In this document: one piece after another, positions 8,692 to 17,637 of the stretch | Position numbering within the stretch: the first letter of the stretch is position 1 | Layout of the letters: every line of letters begins with the position of its first letter | Origin: Oceanobacillus saliphilus | Lineage (GTDB): Bacteria > Bacillota > Bacilli > Bacillales > Amphibacillaceae | DNA: 64,000 nt | Assembly (NCBI RefSeq): GCF_023522835.1 | Contig: NZ_JALCZU010000004.1 | Coordinates: 241,581-305,580, forward strand | Direction: 5' to 3' | Translations under genes and position numbers: made by a program | Notes under the pieces: model-generated | The model's input: only the letters and a program-made list of their open reading frames with translations | What the model was told of the DNA's origin: nothing | Databases searched by the model: none

Positions 8692-10542
8692 TTATAAACC
8701 CCTTATTAAATCAAACTGTTTACCTATACGCTCATCCTCTTCAAACAAGGATTCAATTGCATTGCGATAATTTTCTATTTGTAATCGTGCTTTTTCTACC
8801 GTCTCTCTTAATCTATGCAATTCTTGATCGAGATCTGCTTGCTCGAGTGGATAAAGCACCTCGTGTACCCGAATACTTGTAATTCTTTTCGTGAAAGTTG
8901 GATACAGTCCATGCTTGGCAAGTAGATTATGATACAAGCGTGGGTTTCCTTCCATATCATTTATTTTCTGGATGACTTTTCTTCTTTCATCCTTATAAGC
9001 ATCCATGATTTCCATTTCAATTGCCTTGCTAAATTTCTCTATTTCGAATTCCTTTTCTTGTAGTACTCCTGTGCCTTTTTGGTACATTCGAAGGGCAGCA
9101 GACATATTGACTTTAATTTCTTTTTTGCCTTTACTTGCCGTCAGCACCATATCTGTCCCTATGTATGATTTATTCCCTGCAGATATGGATTCTAATATTT
9201 CCTGGATACTGTGACTTTCCGCTATCCTGTGGAGGATTTCGAGAAACTCTTCTTGGTTTAATGTTTCTAGACTTTCTTGAATGGCATCCATATGTCTTAT
9301 AATTTTCAGTATAGATCCAACATCTCCACCTAATTGGGCATAAAAGTCACCCATATCTCGAATTCCTACATTGCTTTCTATCGTTTTTTGTATCCCCAGC
9401 AGTTCATTCTCAATCTTGGTTATTTCCGTGACAAGCAATTGTTTTTGCTTACCTGTAATATATCCTGCTTCCTGAAAACGCCCGAAAATAACATCTGCAT
9501 TGCTTGTAATCGTTTGGATATTGGACACTAATGCTGGGATGTTATCATTTAAATTCCTAATCATCGTATCCCACTCAGACTGTTTCGTGAAGTATGATTT
9601 AGCCATGCTCCATCTACCATCAATTTCACTGAAAAGGTTCATGTCCGCGCCTAAAATATCGTAAATCGCGGCATTTACCCCACCTTCCTTGGAGGCTAGC
9701 GTGTATTGAATGGCTAACCCTTGGAAATCCTGAACAACATAGTCCGGAATATCGTCCATAATTTCACGAAGACCGGGATAATCTGGATTTGTATCTATAT
9801 ATTCCACCTCACCGAGTGTAAAAAATCCACGCGCTCCACTAACGGCATAGAGTGGATCGTCAAGTGAAATGATTTGATGTATGTTGTCTGCTTTGTCTGC
9901 GTAGTAGTCTGTTGCGAATGCTTGGAGTTGTGTGGGGTCTAGGTTGTAGATGGCATTCTGATCATAGGTAGGTATGGTAAACCTTTTATTTAGTTCCTCT
10001 GCAAAATCTGTATCCGCATAATAAAGTTGATAATAATTTGTTTGAGCACCGTTAACACTATAAACCTTATCAAAAGTGTCATGAAGTAGATGTGCTGTTG
10101 TATTATTGTTATGGGCTAAAGAGTGAGAAAGACCAATAACACTTAATTCACTTTTTGTTTTTATGCGATTTTTCACTTCTACTGTAAATAAGTTAGTAGC
10201 TCTGGCTTGAGCGTAGTCTAAACCAGCAAACATGGCCTTAATATTATATTCCCAATCCTTCATATCCTGAGTTCCTTGAGAAATAACATAGAGTTCATTA
10301 ATACCTTCTTTTTCAGAATAAAAGTGAACTGCTGTCCCATCATATCCAGAATCTTTTATATCCGGGATTTTACTAAAAGTAGAGGATTGGAATATTACTA
10401 TATTCGCATTCATTTGCGTTCCATATTCCTCTATATAAATTTGTTTTATACTTCTTTTAAAATCTTCTTCATTGAGACCCTTATATTCCAAATCAACCAA
10501 ACGTAATCTCATTTCATTGGTAGATATAAGATTTTCATTCAT
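8692..10542 (-). CDS. Large lipase-like alpha/beta-hydrolase with helical C-terminus
   Basis: A 616-residue cytosol-type protein without signal peptide. Residues about 45-170 resemble a class 3 lipase: VISQGTQDMKDWEYNI (87-101) looks like the oxyanion/strand region, and GLSHSLAHNN (137-146) is a nucleophile elbow with Ser139 as candidate catalytic residue. Residues about 330-616 are long amphipathic helices rich in Glu/Lys, likely coiled coil. I believe this is the Bacillus family named DUF6792, but cannot verify it. It begins seven bases after a lipoprotein gene and ends two bases before the small helical gene. Truncated copies of its first 30-50 residues follow the two other lipoprotein paralogues upstream. 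It could be a secreted or contact-dependent effector; export is not shown by the sequence. Confidence 0.78.
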   Translation of the reverse strand: MNENLISTNEMRLRLVDLEYKGLNEEDFKRSIKQIYIEEYGTQMNANIVIFQSSTFSKIPDIKDSGYDGTAVHFYSEKEGINELYVISQGTQDMKDWEYNIKAMFAGLDYAQARATNLFTVEVKNRIKTKSELSVIGLSHSLAHNNNTTAHLLHDTFDKVYSVNGAQTNYYQLYYADTDFAEELNKRFTIPTYDQNAIYNLDPTQLQAFATDYYADKADNIHQIISLDDPLYAVSGARGFFTLGEVEYIDTNPDYPGLREIMDDIPDYVVQDFQGLAIQYTLASKEGGVNAAIYDILGADMNLFSEIDGRWSMAKSYFTKQSEWDTMIRNLNDNIPALVSNIQTITSNADVIFGRFQEAGYITGKQKQLLVTEITKIENELLGIQKTIESNVGIRDMGDFYAQLGGDVGSILKIIRHMDAIQESLETLNQEEFLEILHRIAESHSIQEILESISAGNKSYIGTDMVLTASKGKKEIKVNMSAALRMYQKGTGVLQEKEFEIEKFSKAIEMEIMDAYKDERRKVIQKINDMEGNPRLYHNLLAKHGLYPTFTKRITSIRVHEVLYPLEQADLDQELHRLRETVEKARLQIENYRNAIESLFEEDERIGKQFDLIRGL

Positions 10543-10549
10543 AAATTAC

Positions 10550-11212
10550 TCATTCTCTTTCACTTGATTTTGTAATGAATTGTATTGATACAATCTGTTC
10601 TCTCATCACATCTATACTTTCAGCTTTTATGGTCTCACACTTCTCCTTGCTAGCAACACATTCCGACTGATATATAATTTCTATTCCGCCATTCTCTGTT
10701 TCATTTTGCAAAAAGCCTGCATACCCATAGTACATTTCAGTTTCAAAATAGGAGAGATATAAGGTGCTATTTTCCGAAGTAAATTTATCATATTCAAGTT
10801 CCTGATTTACTCGATCATTAATCATGTCTAATTTCAAATCTTCCCGTCCTTTTCCATCTGTTGAATAATAGTTTAATCGAATTGCACTGTGAATCTCACC
10901 AGCATCTACTCCAATAAATATACCTTCATAATCTTTGTCTTTTAATGCATAGCCTTGCTCACCTACTGCTCCATCCTTAGGAAAATCCATTTCATACTTC
11001 CCCGTTCCGGATAAAAAAGGATAATAACCAGGTCTTGTTTCTTCCGTCGACTGTAAGAATTGACGCGTAAATTCATCCTCGAATGCTCTTACGCCTGGCA
11101 ATTCATCCGGGTTCATTTCTGATGGCTTCTTCGTTTGATCTTCATTGTCCACTTGGCAGCCTCCTAGTAGAATAATTAGTAGGAATAAAATCAATTGTTT
11201 CCAATATTTCAC
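10550..11212 (-). CDS. Lipoprotein, paralogue 1 of tandem array
   Basis: A 220-residue lipoprotein. The start is GTG at 11210-11212, because GGAGG lies seven bases upstream and the signal peptide VKYWKQLILFLLIILLGGC then has normal length; the lipobox Cys is residue 19. After a short polar linker the sequence PGVRAFEDEFTRQFLQSTEETRPGYYPFLSGTGKYEMDFP is nearly identical in all three paralogues, while the C-terminal half varies. It lies seven bases before the complete lipase-like gene. The family is unknown to me; an outer-surface immunity or partner protein for the lipase-like product is a reasonable guess. Confidence 0.82.
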   Translation of the reverse strand: MKYWKQLILFLLIILLGGCQVDNEDQTKKPSEMNPDELPGVRAFEDEFTRQFLQSTEETRPGYYPFLSGTGKYEMDFPKDGAVGEQGYALKDKDYEGIFIGVDAGEIHSAIRLNYYSTDGKGREDLKLDMINDRVNQELEYDKFTSENSTLYLSYFETEMYYGYAGFLQNETENGGIEIIYQSECVASKEKCETIKAESIDVMREQIVSIQFITKSSERE

Positions 11213-11431
11213 AATCCAGCCTCCAATACATCCAATTAGCAATTAATAAAAAATTTAGTATCTTTAATAAGTATAATGTGGAAAACAAAAAATCGGAAGA
11301 ACGAATTGGGCTTTTAACAAAAAGGAGTCTTAAGACATGGTTCTTAAGATTTATACGGAAGAAATATAAGTTTTTTTGAGGTGTTTACAATATTATTGCA
11401 TAGACTTTCTTTGTAAAATATTTTTTTTGTT
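11213..11431. other. Repeated spacer upstream of lipoprotein paralogue 1
   Basis: The first ~100 bases (TTTAGTATCTTTAATAAG..., TCGGAAGAACGAATTGGGC) are nearly identical to the stretches behind paralogues 2 (from 12290) and 3 (from 13293). The repeated unit is therefore about 1.0-1.05 kb and includes upstream sequence, probably the promoter. Confidence 0.7.
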
Positions 11432-11581
11432 CTAATGAATATATAGACAAGTGAAGTATCCGTATTCTTCGATGTACATTTTCTTTTCTTTACTTTTAAA
11501 TTCTTGTTCCGTGAGACTCTTACATCCCAAATCAACCAGACGCAATCTTATTTCATTAGTAGATATTAGATTTTCACTCAT
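11432..11581 (-). pseudogene. Truncated lipase-like gene, remnant 1
   Basis: Forty-nine codons starting MSENLISTNEIRLRLVDLGC match the first residues of the 616-residue protein (MNENLISTNEMRLRLVDLEY), including KMYIEEYG against QIYIEEYG. The frame then leaves the homology and stops. It begins seven bases after the stop of lipoprotein paralogue 2, the same spacing as in the complete pair. It is a decayed partner gene. Confidence 0.85.
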
Positions 11582-11588
11582 AAAAGGC

Positions 11589-12257
11589 TCATTCGCTTTC
11601 ATCTGATTGTAAAGTAAATTGAATCGACTCAATCTGTTGTTTCATCATATCTTTACTTTCAGCTTTTATTCCTTCACATTCTTCTTTACCAGCAAAACAC
11701 TCCGTTTCATATATAATTTCTATTCCACCATTCTCTACTTCATTTTGTAAAAAGCCTGCATAACCATAATATGTTTCATCATCTTCAAAATAAGAAAGAT
11801 ATAAGATGCTATTTCCGAAAGTGAATTTATCAAATTCAAGTTCCCCATTAAATTGATGATTAATCATATCTAAGATAGTATCTTCTCGCCCCGTTTCATC
11901 TAATGAATCATAATTAAGTTTGATATAAGATCCTGTTCCATTATAATTATCAACTCCAATTGATATTCCTTCATAATCTTCCTCTTTTAGGGCATAACTA
12001 TTTTCTCCAACAACTCCTCCAGCTGGGAAATCCATTTCATACTTTCCCGTCCCTGACAAAAAAAGATAATAACCAGGTCTTGTTTCTTCCGTCGACTGTA
12101 AAAACCCACGCGTAAATTCATCCTCGAATGCTCTTACGCCTGGCAATTCCTCCGGGCTCATTTCTGACGGCTTCTTCGATATTTCTTCATTGTCCACTTG
12201 GCAGCCTCCTAGTAGAATAATTAGTATGAATAAAATCAAATGTTTCCAATATTTCAC
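11589..12257 (-). CDS. Lipoprotein, paralogue 2 of tandem array
   Basis: A 222-residue lipoprotein, GTG start at 12255-12257 with GGAGG upstream, signal peptide VKYWKHLILFILIILLGGC with lipobox Cys19. Close to paralogue 1 along its whole length (YYGYAGFLQNE, GGIEIIY), with differences concentrated in the middle (YNGTGSYIKLNYDSLDE). Downstream only a 49-codon stub of the lipase-like partner remains, so this copy lacks a functional neighbour. Confidence 0.82.
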   Translation of the reverse strand: MKYWKHLILFILIILLGGCQVDNEEISKKPSEMSPEELPGVRAFEDEFTRGFLQSTEETRPGYYLFLSGTGKYEMDFPAGGVVGENSYALKEEDYEGISIGVDNYNGTGSYIKLNYDSLDETGREDTILDMINHQFNGELEFDKFTFGNSILYLSYFEDDETYYGYAGFLQNEVENGGIEIIYETECFAGKEECEGIKAESKDMMKQQIESIQFTLQSDESE

Positions 12258-12502
12258 AATCCAGCCTCCAATACATCCAATTAGCAATTGATAAAAAATT
12301 TAGTACCTTTAATAAGTAAAATGTGGAATACAATAAATCGAAAGAACGAATTGGGCTTTAAATAAAATAGGTTCTAAAGGCATGGTTGTTAAGAATTGCA
12401 TTGTAGATATATAGGTGATTTGAGAGGGGTTTGTAAAATTAAACCCATAAGATTATCTTTGTAAAATCAATTTATGTAGTACATGGGCCTATCGTTATAT
12501 AA

Positions 12503-12601
12503 TCATGAAAAATAAATGATTTCTCCTTTTGATAAGTTTTTATACTCTAAATCAATAAGCCTAGGACGAAATTCCTCACTTACAACAATTTTTTCTGACA
12601 T
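12503..12601 (-). pseudogene. Truncated lipase-like gene, remnant 2
   Basis: Thirty-two codons, MSEKIVVSEEFRPRLIDLEYKNL..., align with the start of the lipase-like protein (RLRLVDLEYKGL) and then end at TGA. It begins six bases after the end of lipoprotein paralogue 3, as in the other two units. More diverged than remnant 1, so it derives from a different partner allele. Confidence 0.75.
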
Positions 12602-12606
12602 TTTTC

Positions 12607-13260
12607 TCATTCGCTTTCGTTAATGAATTCAATTGTTTTTAGCCAATTCATAATCGTTGACTCTTCCTCTTCTATAATCTCAGAGCAATTTTCTTCTTCT
12701 GTGGTACAGCCAGATAGATAAAATATATGGATTCCACCTATATCCACGGTGTTCTGTATAAACGCTACATATCCAAAGTCGCCGTTTTCTAATTTAAATG
12801 GAGCGAAATATAATTCCCTGTCTGCTAATTCTGCTTTTTCAAATTCCAAATCTTTATCCATACTTGTACTCAACATATCTAGAACTACATTTTCGTACCC
12901 TTGTTTATCAGGCATGTATTTCATGTCAATAGAAGACTCAATTAGTGATTTATCAACGCCTATTATAAAGCTTTCGAACCTTTCACCTTCTTTTGAATAA
13001 CCCTTATCGCCAACAACTCCTCCAGCTGGAAAATCCATCTCATACTTCCCAGTCCCTGATAAAAAAGGATAATAACCAGGTCTTGTTTCTTCCGTCGATT
13101 GCAGGAATCCGCGCGTAAATTCATCCTCGAATGCTCTTACTCCTGGCAATTCGTCCGGGCTCATTTCTGATGGCTTCTTCGTTTGATCTACATTGTCCAC
13201 TTGGCAGCCTCCTAGTAGAATAATTAGTAGGAATAAGATCAAATGTTTCCAACATTTCAC
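12607..13260 (-). CDS. Lipoprotein, paralogue 3 of tandem array
   Basis: A 217-residue lipoprotein, GTG start at 13258-13260, signal peptide ending LLGGC with lipobox Cys19. The first ~85 residues are almost identical to paralogues 1 and 2, whereas the C-terminal half is strongly diverged (MKYMPDKQGYENVVLDML, GYVAFIQNTVDIGGIHIFY). Such a constant front with a variable end is usual in polymorphic toxin-immunity families, which supports but does not prove that role. First gene of the array. Confidence 0.82.
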   Translation of the reverse strand: MKCWKHLILFLLIILLGGCQVDNVDQTKKPSEMSPDELPGVRAFEDEFTRGFLQSTEETRPGYYPFLSGTGKYEMDFPAGGVVGDKGYSKEGERFESFIIGVDKSLIESSIDMKYMPDKQGYENVVLDMLSTSMDKDLEFEKAELADRELYFAPFKLENGDFGYVAFIQNTVDIGGIHIFYLSGCTTEEENCSEIIEEEESTIMNWLKTIEFINESE

Positions 13261-13621
13261 AATCTAGCCTCCAATACATCTAATTAGCAATTGATAAAAA
13301 ATTTAGTATCTTTAATAAGTATAATGTGGAATACAATAAATCGGAAGAACGAATTGGGCTTTTAATAAAAAGGGGTCTAAAGGTATGGTTCTTAAGAATC
13401 GCATTGTCGATATATAGGTGTTTTGAGAGGGAAAAACGCATAAGACTATCTTTGTATTATATGGGCCAATCCCCCACTTCACTATCGCTTTAACATGGTG
13501 GACTACTGACCCTTTATTCCAAAAATATAAGCCTGAGAAAAAGAAAAATGCCCAGCCACTCCCCGAATAATGTTAATGAATCCAACAAAATCCGGGTGAT
13601 GACAGGCACTAATTTCAGGTC
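13261..13621. other. Intergenic stretch with repeat and possible gene debris
   Basis: Holds the repeated lipoprotein upstream sequence (about 13290-13410), a type A dispersed repeat at 13462-13520, and a minus-strand frame extending the end of the M20 gene region (ACHHPDFVGFINIIRG) that I cannot assign and regard as debris or chance. Confidence 0.45.
13462..13520. repeat. Dispersed inverted repeat, type A, copy 5 (imperfect)
   Basis: GGGCCAATCCCCCACTTC, then ACTATCGCTTTAACATGGTGG and ACTGACCCTTTATTCC. The core matches copies 1, 4 and the one at 32530; the left arm is mutated. Confidence 0.82.
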
Positions 13622-14809
13622 CTACTCCAACCCATAATAGCTGCAGACGACTTGTCCAACCGATTTGGCTGCAACAAGAAGACAATCTTCATCAATATCA
13701 AATTTCGGATGATGATTGAAATAGGCATCCTCAACCCCTTTTGGTTTACAGCCAATGAAAAAGAAAGAACCAGGGATTTTTTCAAGATAGTAAGCAAAAT
13801 CTTCCGACCCAGAGAGCATCGGATATTCGCCAACCTCTTTAATATCCGGGTCATTCATGTTTTCCAGACTTGTGACAACATTTGTTGTTACTTCCGGATC
13901 ATTATATAGCGGTGGATAATCAGCCGTATATTCAAGCGTGCATTCTACTCCGAATTCCGCCTCAATTCCTTTTACAATTCGATATATTTCTTTTTCGATG
14001 ATTTGCTGTGTTTTCACCGTCATATAGCGAACGTCCCCTTCAAGCGCTACACTATCTTTAATCACATTGAACGTTCCTTTCCCATCGAATGAGCCGATTG
14101 TAACCACACCCATCTCAAACGGATTAATCCGGCGACTGATCACGGTTTGTACCGCTGTTACAAAATGGGAAGCAGCAACAATTGCATCATTGGACAAATG
14201 CGGAGAAGAACCATGTCCTCCTGTACCCTGGACGATTAATTTAAAAAATGACCTACCCGCCAACGAATAACCGCTTCGGTAGCCGACAAAACCTGCTGGA
14301 TGAGTGGGGAAAATATGAATCCCATATATATTGTCTACATCCTCCAGCACATCAGATTCAACAATACTTTTCGCTCCTCCAGGAGGTGCTTCCTCTGCAT
14401 GCTGATGAATAATTTTAATCGTTCCTGGAATCGAGTCCTTTAATTGGATCAGACAATCGGCCAGAACAAGTAAATAGGCAGTATGGGCATCGTGACCACA
14501 AGCATGCATGACACCTTCATTTTTCGATTTAAATGGGACATCTATTTCTTCCAAAATTGGCAGTGCATCGAAATCAGCACGAAGAGCAATCGTTTTTCCG
14601 GGCTTTCCACCTTTTATCGTTACGATTATCCCGTGTCCGTTCCCTACATTCCGAAGTATTTCAACATCTTTTCCTTGGTAAAAATCAGCAATGTATTGAG
14701 CGGTTTTTTCCTCTTTAAATGAAAGCTCCGGGTTCTCATGTAAATACCGGCGAATTTCAACCATTTCATCTTTGCGGGCTTCTAACATTTCCATTAATTG
14801 CTTCTTCAT
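13622..14809 (-). CDS. M20 family amidohydrolase (N-acyl-amino acid hydrolase type)
   Basis: A 395-residue zinc hydrolase that probably cleaves an amide such as an N-acyl amino acid. RRYLHENPELSFKE near residue 20, ALRADFDALPI, HACGHDAH (about 104-111) and IHQHAEEAPPGGA carry the metal ligands and catalytic Glu of the aminoacylase/IAA-hydrolase group. The dimer domain lies about 180-295, and SGSEDFAYY and the final His-containing NHHPKFD are present. A GAGGG ribosome site precedes ATG. It is not in an operon; its neighbours are a dispersed repeat and the GntR gene with its own promoter region. A second M20 enzyme lies at 50459. Confidence 0.9.
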   Translation of the reverse strand: MKKQLMEMLEARKDEMVEIRRYLHENPELSFKEEKTAQYIADFYQGKDVEILRNVGNGHGIIVTIKGGKPGKTIALRADFDALPILEEIDVPFKSKNEGVMHACGHDAHTAYLLVLADCLIQLKDSIPGTIKIIHQHAEEAPPGGAKSIVESDVLEDVDNIYGIHIFPTHPAGFVGYRSGYSLAGRSFFKLIVQGTGGHGSSPHLSNDAIVAASHFVTAVQTVISRRINPFEMGVVTIGSFDGKGTFNVIKDSVALEGDVRYMTVKTQQIIEKEIYRIVKGIEAEFGVECTLEYTADYPPLYNDPEVTTNVVTSLENMNDPDIKEVGEYPMLSGSEDFAYYLEKIPGSFFFIGCKPKGVEDAYFNHHPKFDIDEDCLLVAAKSVGQVVCSYYGLE

Positions 14810-14906
14810 TAAAAATCCCTCACATAAATTTATATTCTAAGCGCCATGTTCGTGACACTTAGTGATATCCTCGATTATGCCCAAATTAGAGAAGATTAAG
14901 CTAATA

Positions 14907-14975
14907 GGTCCACGGGGACAGGTTTATCGTACCGTAGTTTAAACTAAAAACAAATGGGTCAAGGGACGCGCAGTT
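14907..14975. repeat. Dispersed repeat, type C, copy 1
   Basis: TCCACGGGGACAGGTTTATC, then ACCGTAGTTT and AAATGGGTCAAGG. The same block recurs at 16766-16835, about 1.9 kb away, flanking the GntR-SDR pair. Confidence 0.75.
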
Positions 14976-15001
14976 CTAATGAATAAAACTGAAAATAATT
15001 T

Positions 15002-15646
15002 CTAATTCTCGTTATTCGGCAAAAAAGATGAAAATGTTGTCTCAGTTATTTCTTCAATTGCTAGTGAAAAATTCAATTCTTCGATCGCTTTAATGAATTT
15101 ACTTAGTAATTTATGATAATTATTGATTATTTCAGGAGTCCATTTTGTTTGTGCAGCTACCTTGGTTATCATCGCAATTTGAGAATAAAAACGAACAGCT
15201 GCAGTGTTTTTAGAGACTTCAAAAAATAATTTCAGAAAGTCCTCTGTACTTGCAATATAGTCAATAATATTCATTTCTTTATGATGTTCCCTCAATATAT
15301 TTACACGTTTTTCGAATTCATCATGCACATCAGCATTCCACTGATTTTCACAATCCTTTACGGCTTTTCTTAAGAGAATTACTAAGATTTCTATATAGTC
15401 ATTCAGCTCATCATCACTAATGGTTCTAACAGTAACCCCTCGTCTGGGCAGTCGTTCCAGTATATTATCTTTCTGTAAAATATAAAAAGCCTCCCTGACA
15501 GGTGCATGGCTTACTTGAAGTTCTTTAGCGATCTCTGATTCTATTAGACGCTGACCTTGTACCAACTCTCCTGAAAAAATCCGATAGAGCAGCAATTCTG
15601 CAACTTGAATAGGTAATGGTTTATCAATTACATGCTCTTTAGTCAT
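15002..15646 (-). CDS. GntR family transcriptional regulator (FadR/FCD type)
   Basis: A 214-residue regulator with an N-terminal winged helix (about residues 10-75: LLLYRIFSGELVQGQRLIESEIAKELQVSHAPVREAF in pieces, PRRGVTVR) and a C-terminal all-helical FCD-like ligand domain. It is divergent from the SDR at 15834. The 187-base gap contains a promoter for the SDR with a perfect palindrome in its spacer, so the regulator probably controls the SDR and itself. The effector, probably a small acid or alcohol, is unknown. Confidence 0.9.
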   Translation of the reverse strand: MTKEHVIDKPLPIQVAELLLYRIFSGELVQGQRLIESEIAKELQVSHAPVREAFYILQKDNILERLPRRGVTVRTISDDELNDYIEILVILLRKAVKDCENQWNADVHDEFEKRVNILREHHKEMNIIDYIASTEDFLKLFFEVSKNTAAVRFYSQIAMITKVAAQTKWTPEIINNYHKLLSKFIKAIEELNFSLAIEEITETTFSSFLPNNEN

Positions 15647-15726
15647 TTATTTTTCTCCTCAACGAATATATTTCTATAAAATCGATTTTTTATATATTCT
15701 AACACAATTCTAGACAAGCAGATTAT

Positions 15727-15756
15727 TTTACATAATTATCGATAATACAGTATAAT
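15727..15756 (+). promoter_or_regulatory. SDR promoter with palindromic operator candidate
   Basis: TTTACA (15727-15732) and TATAAT (15751-15756) with an 18-base spacer. The spacer contains ATTATCGATAAT (15735-15746), a perfect 12-base palindrome. GntR-family proteins bind short palindromes, and binding here would block RNA polymerase. Confidence 0.6.
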
Positions 15757-15833
15757 TGTGAATAAAATGTGAAATATCTGTTATTTTTATATAAAAATAC
15801 ATTTCAATTATAGGAGATAAAGGAGAATAAATT

Positions 15834-16580
15834 ATGGGTAGATTAGATGGTAAAGTTGCTATTATTACAGGTGCAGCAGGTGGAATGGGAGCATCACATG
15901 CAGAATTGTTCATTAAAGAGGGAGCAAAAGTAATTGTTGCTGATTTTAATGCTGAAGCTGGAGAAAAATTTGCAGATCAATTAGGTGAAAATGCTGCATT
16001 TGTAAAGATTGATGTATCAAGCGAAGAAGATTGGAAGAATTTAATTGCTAAAACAGAAGAAGTATTTGGTCCTATTAACATTTTAGTTAACAATGCAGGT
16101 ATAACTAACTACGATTCTGTTCAGGATATTGATTACAAAACATACGAAAGAATCATGAAAATTAATTCAGATAGTGTTCTTTTAGGTATGAAGTATGTAT
16201 TCCCTTCCATGAAGAAAGGTGAGTCCGGTTCAATTGTTAATGTTTCCTCACTTGCAGGACAATTTAGTCTTGAGAATTTAGCAGCATACACTTCGTCAAA
16301 ATTTGCTGTTAGAGGACTTACAAAGAGTGCAGTATTAGACTTTGGTAAACATAATATTAGAGCAAATGCTATTTTCCCTGGTGTTATTAGAACAGCAATT
16401 ACAGAGCAAGAGGATACAAAAGCAGTCATTGCTGAAATGACTGAAAAAATTCCTTTAAAACGTATAGCAGAGCCAAAAGAAATATCAAATCTAGTCTTAT
16501 TCCTTGCTTCAGATGAATCATCTTATATCACTGGTGCCGAAGTCGTAATTGATGGTGGATTAACTGTTTCTTACGGTTAA
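15834..16580 (+). CDS. SDR family oxidoreductase controlled by divergent GntR
   Basis: A complete 248-residue SDR: TGAAGGMG at 12-19, NNAG at 86-89, Ser138/139, YTSSK (Tyr152, Lys156), and TGAEVVIDGGLT at the end. AAGGAG lies before ATG. Codon use is more AT-rich than in the neighbouring genes. The gene ends at a clear terminator, so it forms a one-gene unit opposite the GntR gene. The substrate is unknown; the sequence is close to the SDRs at 5827 and 6714 (MxxLDGKVAIITG). Confidence 0.93.
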   Translation: MGRLDGKVAIITGAAGGMGASHAELFIKEGAKVIVADFNAEAGEKFADQLGENAAFVKIDVSSEEDWKNLIAKTEEVFGPINILVNNAGITNYDSVQDIDYKTYERIMKINSDSVLLGMKYVFPSMKKGESGSIVNVSSLAGQFSLENLAAYTSSKFAVRGLTKSAVLDFGKHNIRANAIFPGVIRTAITEQEDTKAVIAEMTEKIPLKRIAEPKEISNLVLFLASDESSYITGAEVVIDGGLTVSYG

Positions 16581-16670
16581 GAATAACTAATCATTTTATT
16601 AATTGCTGTAATCATTGATATGCGAAAAAGTAAAAGTGGAAAATTATAATTAAAATTTAATAACTAATCG

Positions 16671-16700
16671 AACTCTCCTAAATTATAGGAGAGTTTTTTA
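16671..16700 (+). terminator. Terminator of the SDR gene
   Basis: AACTCTCCTA (16671-16680) pairs with TAGGAGAGTT (16686-16695), loop AATTA, followed by T's. Confidence 0.85.
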
Positions 16701-16765
16701 TTTAAACATATATTTAATAAAGAAAAAAAGACCCGGGTTTTAAACATGGGAACCATCGAGAATAG

Positions 16766-16835
16766 ATCCACGGGGACAGGTTTATCATACCGTAGTTTGA
16801 ACTTAAAACGAATGGACAAGGTGCCTGCCCCATGC
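16766..16835. repeat. Dispersed repeat, type C, copy 2
   Basis: Shares TCCACGGGGACAGGTTTATC, ACCGTAGTTT and AATGGACAAGG with the block at 14907-14975, and continues GTGCCTGCCCC, which makes an outer inverted repeat with the GGGGACAGG. Confidence 0.78.
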
Positions 16836-16839
16836 CACT

Positions 16840-17337
16840 TTAAGGCGTCACCACGGAGGAAGCGGCTGCTTGATCTGCCTTCACACAATCAATCGCGACG
16901 ACGAGCGCAATAACGAGCGTCTCCATCTCTTCGTTCAGCACTTGAACCTTATAGCTATCACCCCAAGTGAACCATTCCTTGCTCACCTTGCCGACGACTT
17001 CCCCATGCTGGTACACCTCAAAGTTCATATCCCACCAGTTGCCATGTACTTCAATACCCGCCGAATCTATCGTATAACGTGCTTTAAAGAACGAAAACTC
17101 CTTCTTAATCGTTAACACCTCTTGACCATCTACCTGAACCGAAAACTTTGGATGAAAGCTGAACACCTTTTTTGTAATACGTGCAACTTCATCACTTGCA
17201 TGATTTCTAATGAAAAAAGTCTTTGGAACCTGCATAAAAGTCCCCTCAACAAAATAAACATCCTTCTCCTGCTGATCTTTTACGGTAAACTTATCACTTA
17301 AACTGAATACCTTCTGCTTTATATAAAGTTGTTTCAT
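16840..17337 (-). CDS. LURP-one-related / tubby-like protein (YxjI type)
   Basis: A 165-residue beta-rich cytosolic protein of the LURP-one-related family. The pattern MKQLYIKQKVFSLSDKFTVKD, YFVEGTFM, ITKKVFSFHPKFSV, VHGNWWDMNFEVY and KEWFTWGDSYKVQV is typical, with the repeated aromatic-rich strands of the closed tubby-like barrel. No enzymatic activity is established for bacterial members. GGAGG precedes ATG. It stands alone behind a type C repeat. Confidence 0.85.
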   Translation of the reverse strand: MKQLYIKQKVFSLSDKFTVKDQQEKDVYFVEGTFMQVPKTFFIRNHASDEVARITKKVFSFHPKFSVQVDGQEVLTIKKEFSFFKARYTIDSAGIEVHGNWWDMNFEVYQHGEVVGKVSKEWFTWGDSYKVQVLNEEMETLVIALVVAIDCVKADQAAASSVVTP

Positions 17338-17637
17338 ACGATACCTCCTTCAATCATGTATATGGATCATTTGCAACTTCAATCGAATGGCTGTTGTTTT
17401 CTTTGCTAATTTTTATACGTTTATCCACCGCTAAAAGTTTCTATATGCCAGAAAATAATTTCTCTTATGTGGAGGTATCATTAGTCATTATATCGTTTTG
17501 ATTTCTTCAATGAAATTAGCAAACTCTAATTTATTTAAGTTCTTGTAGTACAATAAAAGCAGTCAGAAAAATATATTTTATCTGCAATGAGGGTCAGAAT
17601 AATTTAATATCAAAGTAACTAAATGAAGGTGGCAGCA
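17338..17637. other. Divergent intergenic region, 300 bases
   Basis: Separates the LURP-one gene (minus) from the AlkD-like gene (plus). AT-rich; I see no convincing repeat, RNA or operator in it. Confidence 0.4.

Noticed and set aside
13503-13685. A 60-codon frame behind the M20 gene
   Set aside because: It overlaps the M20 end and a dispersed repeat, has no ribosome site, and only a vague HHPDF resemblance to M20 ends.
13622-14809. M20 gene as part of the amino acid racemisation pathway at 47-52 kb
   Set aside because: It is 35 kb away, monocistronic, and differs from the operon's own M20 enzyme; no evidence links them.
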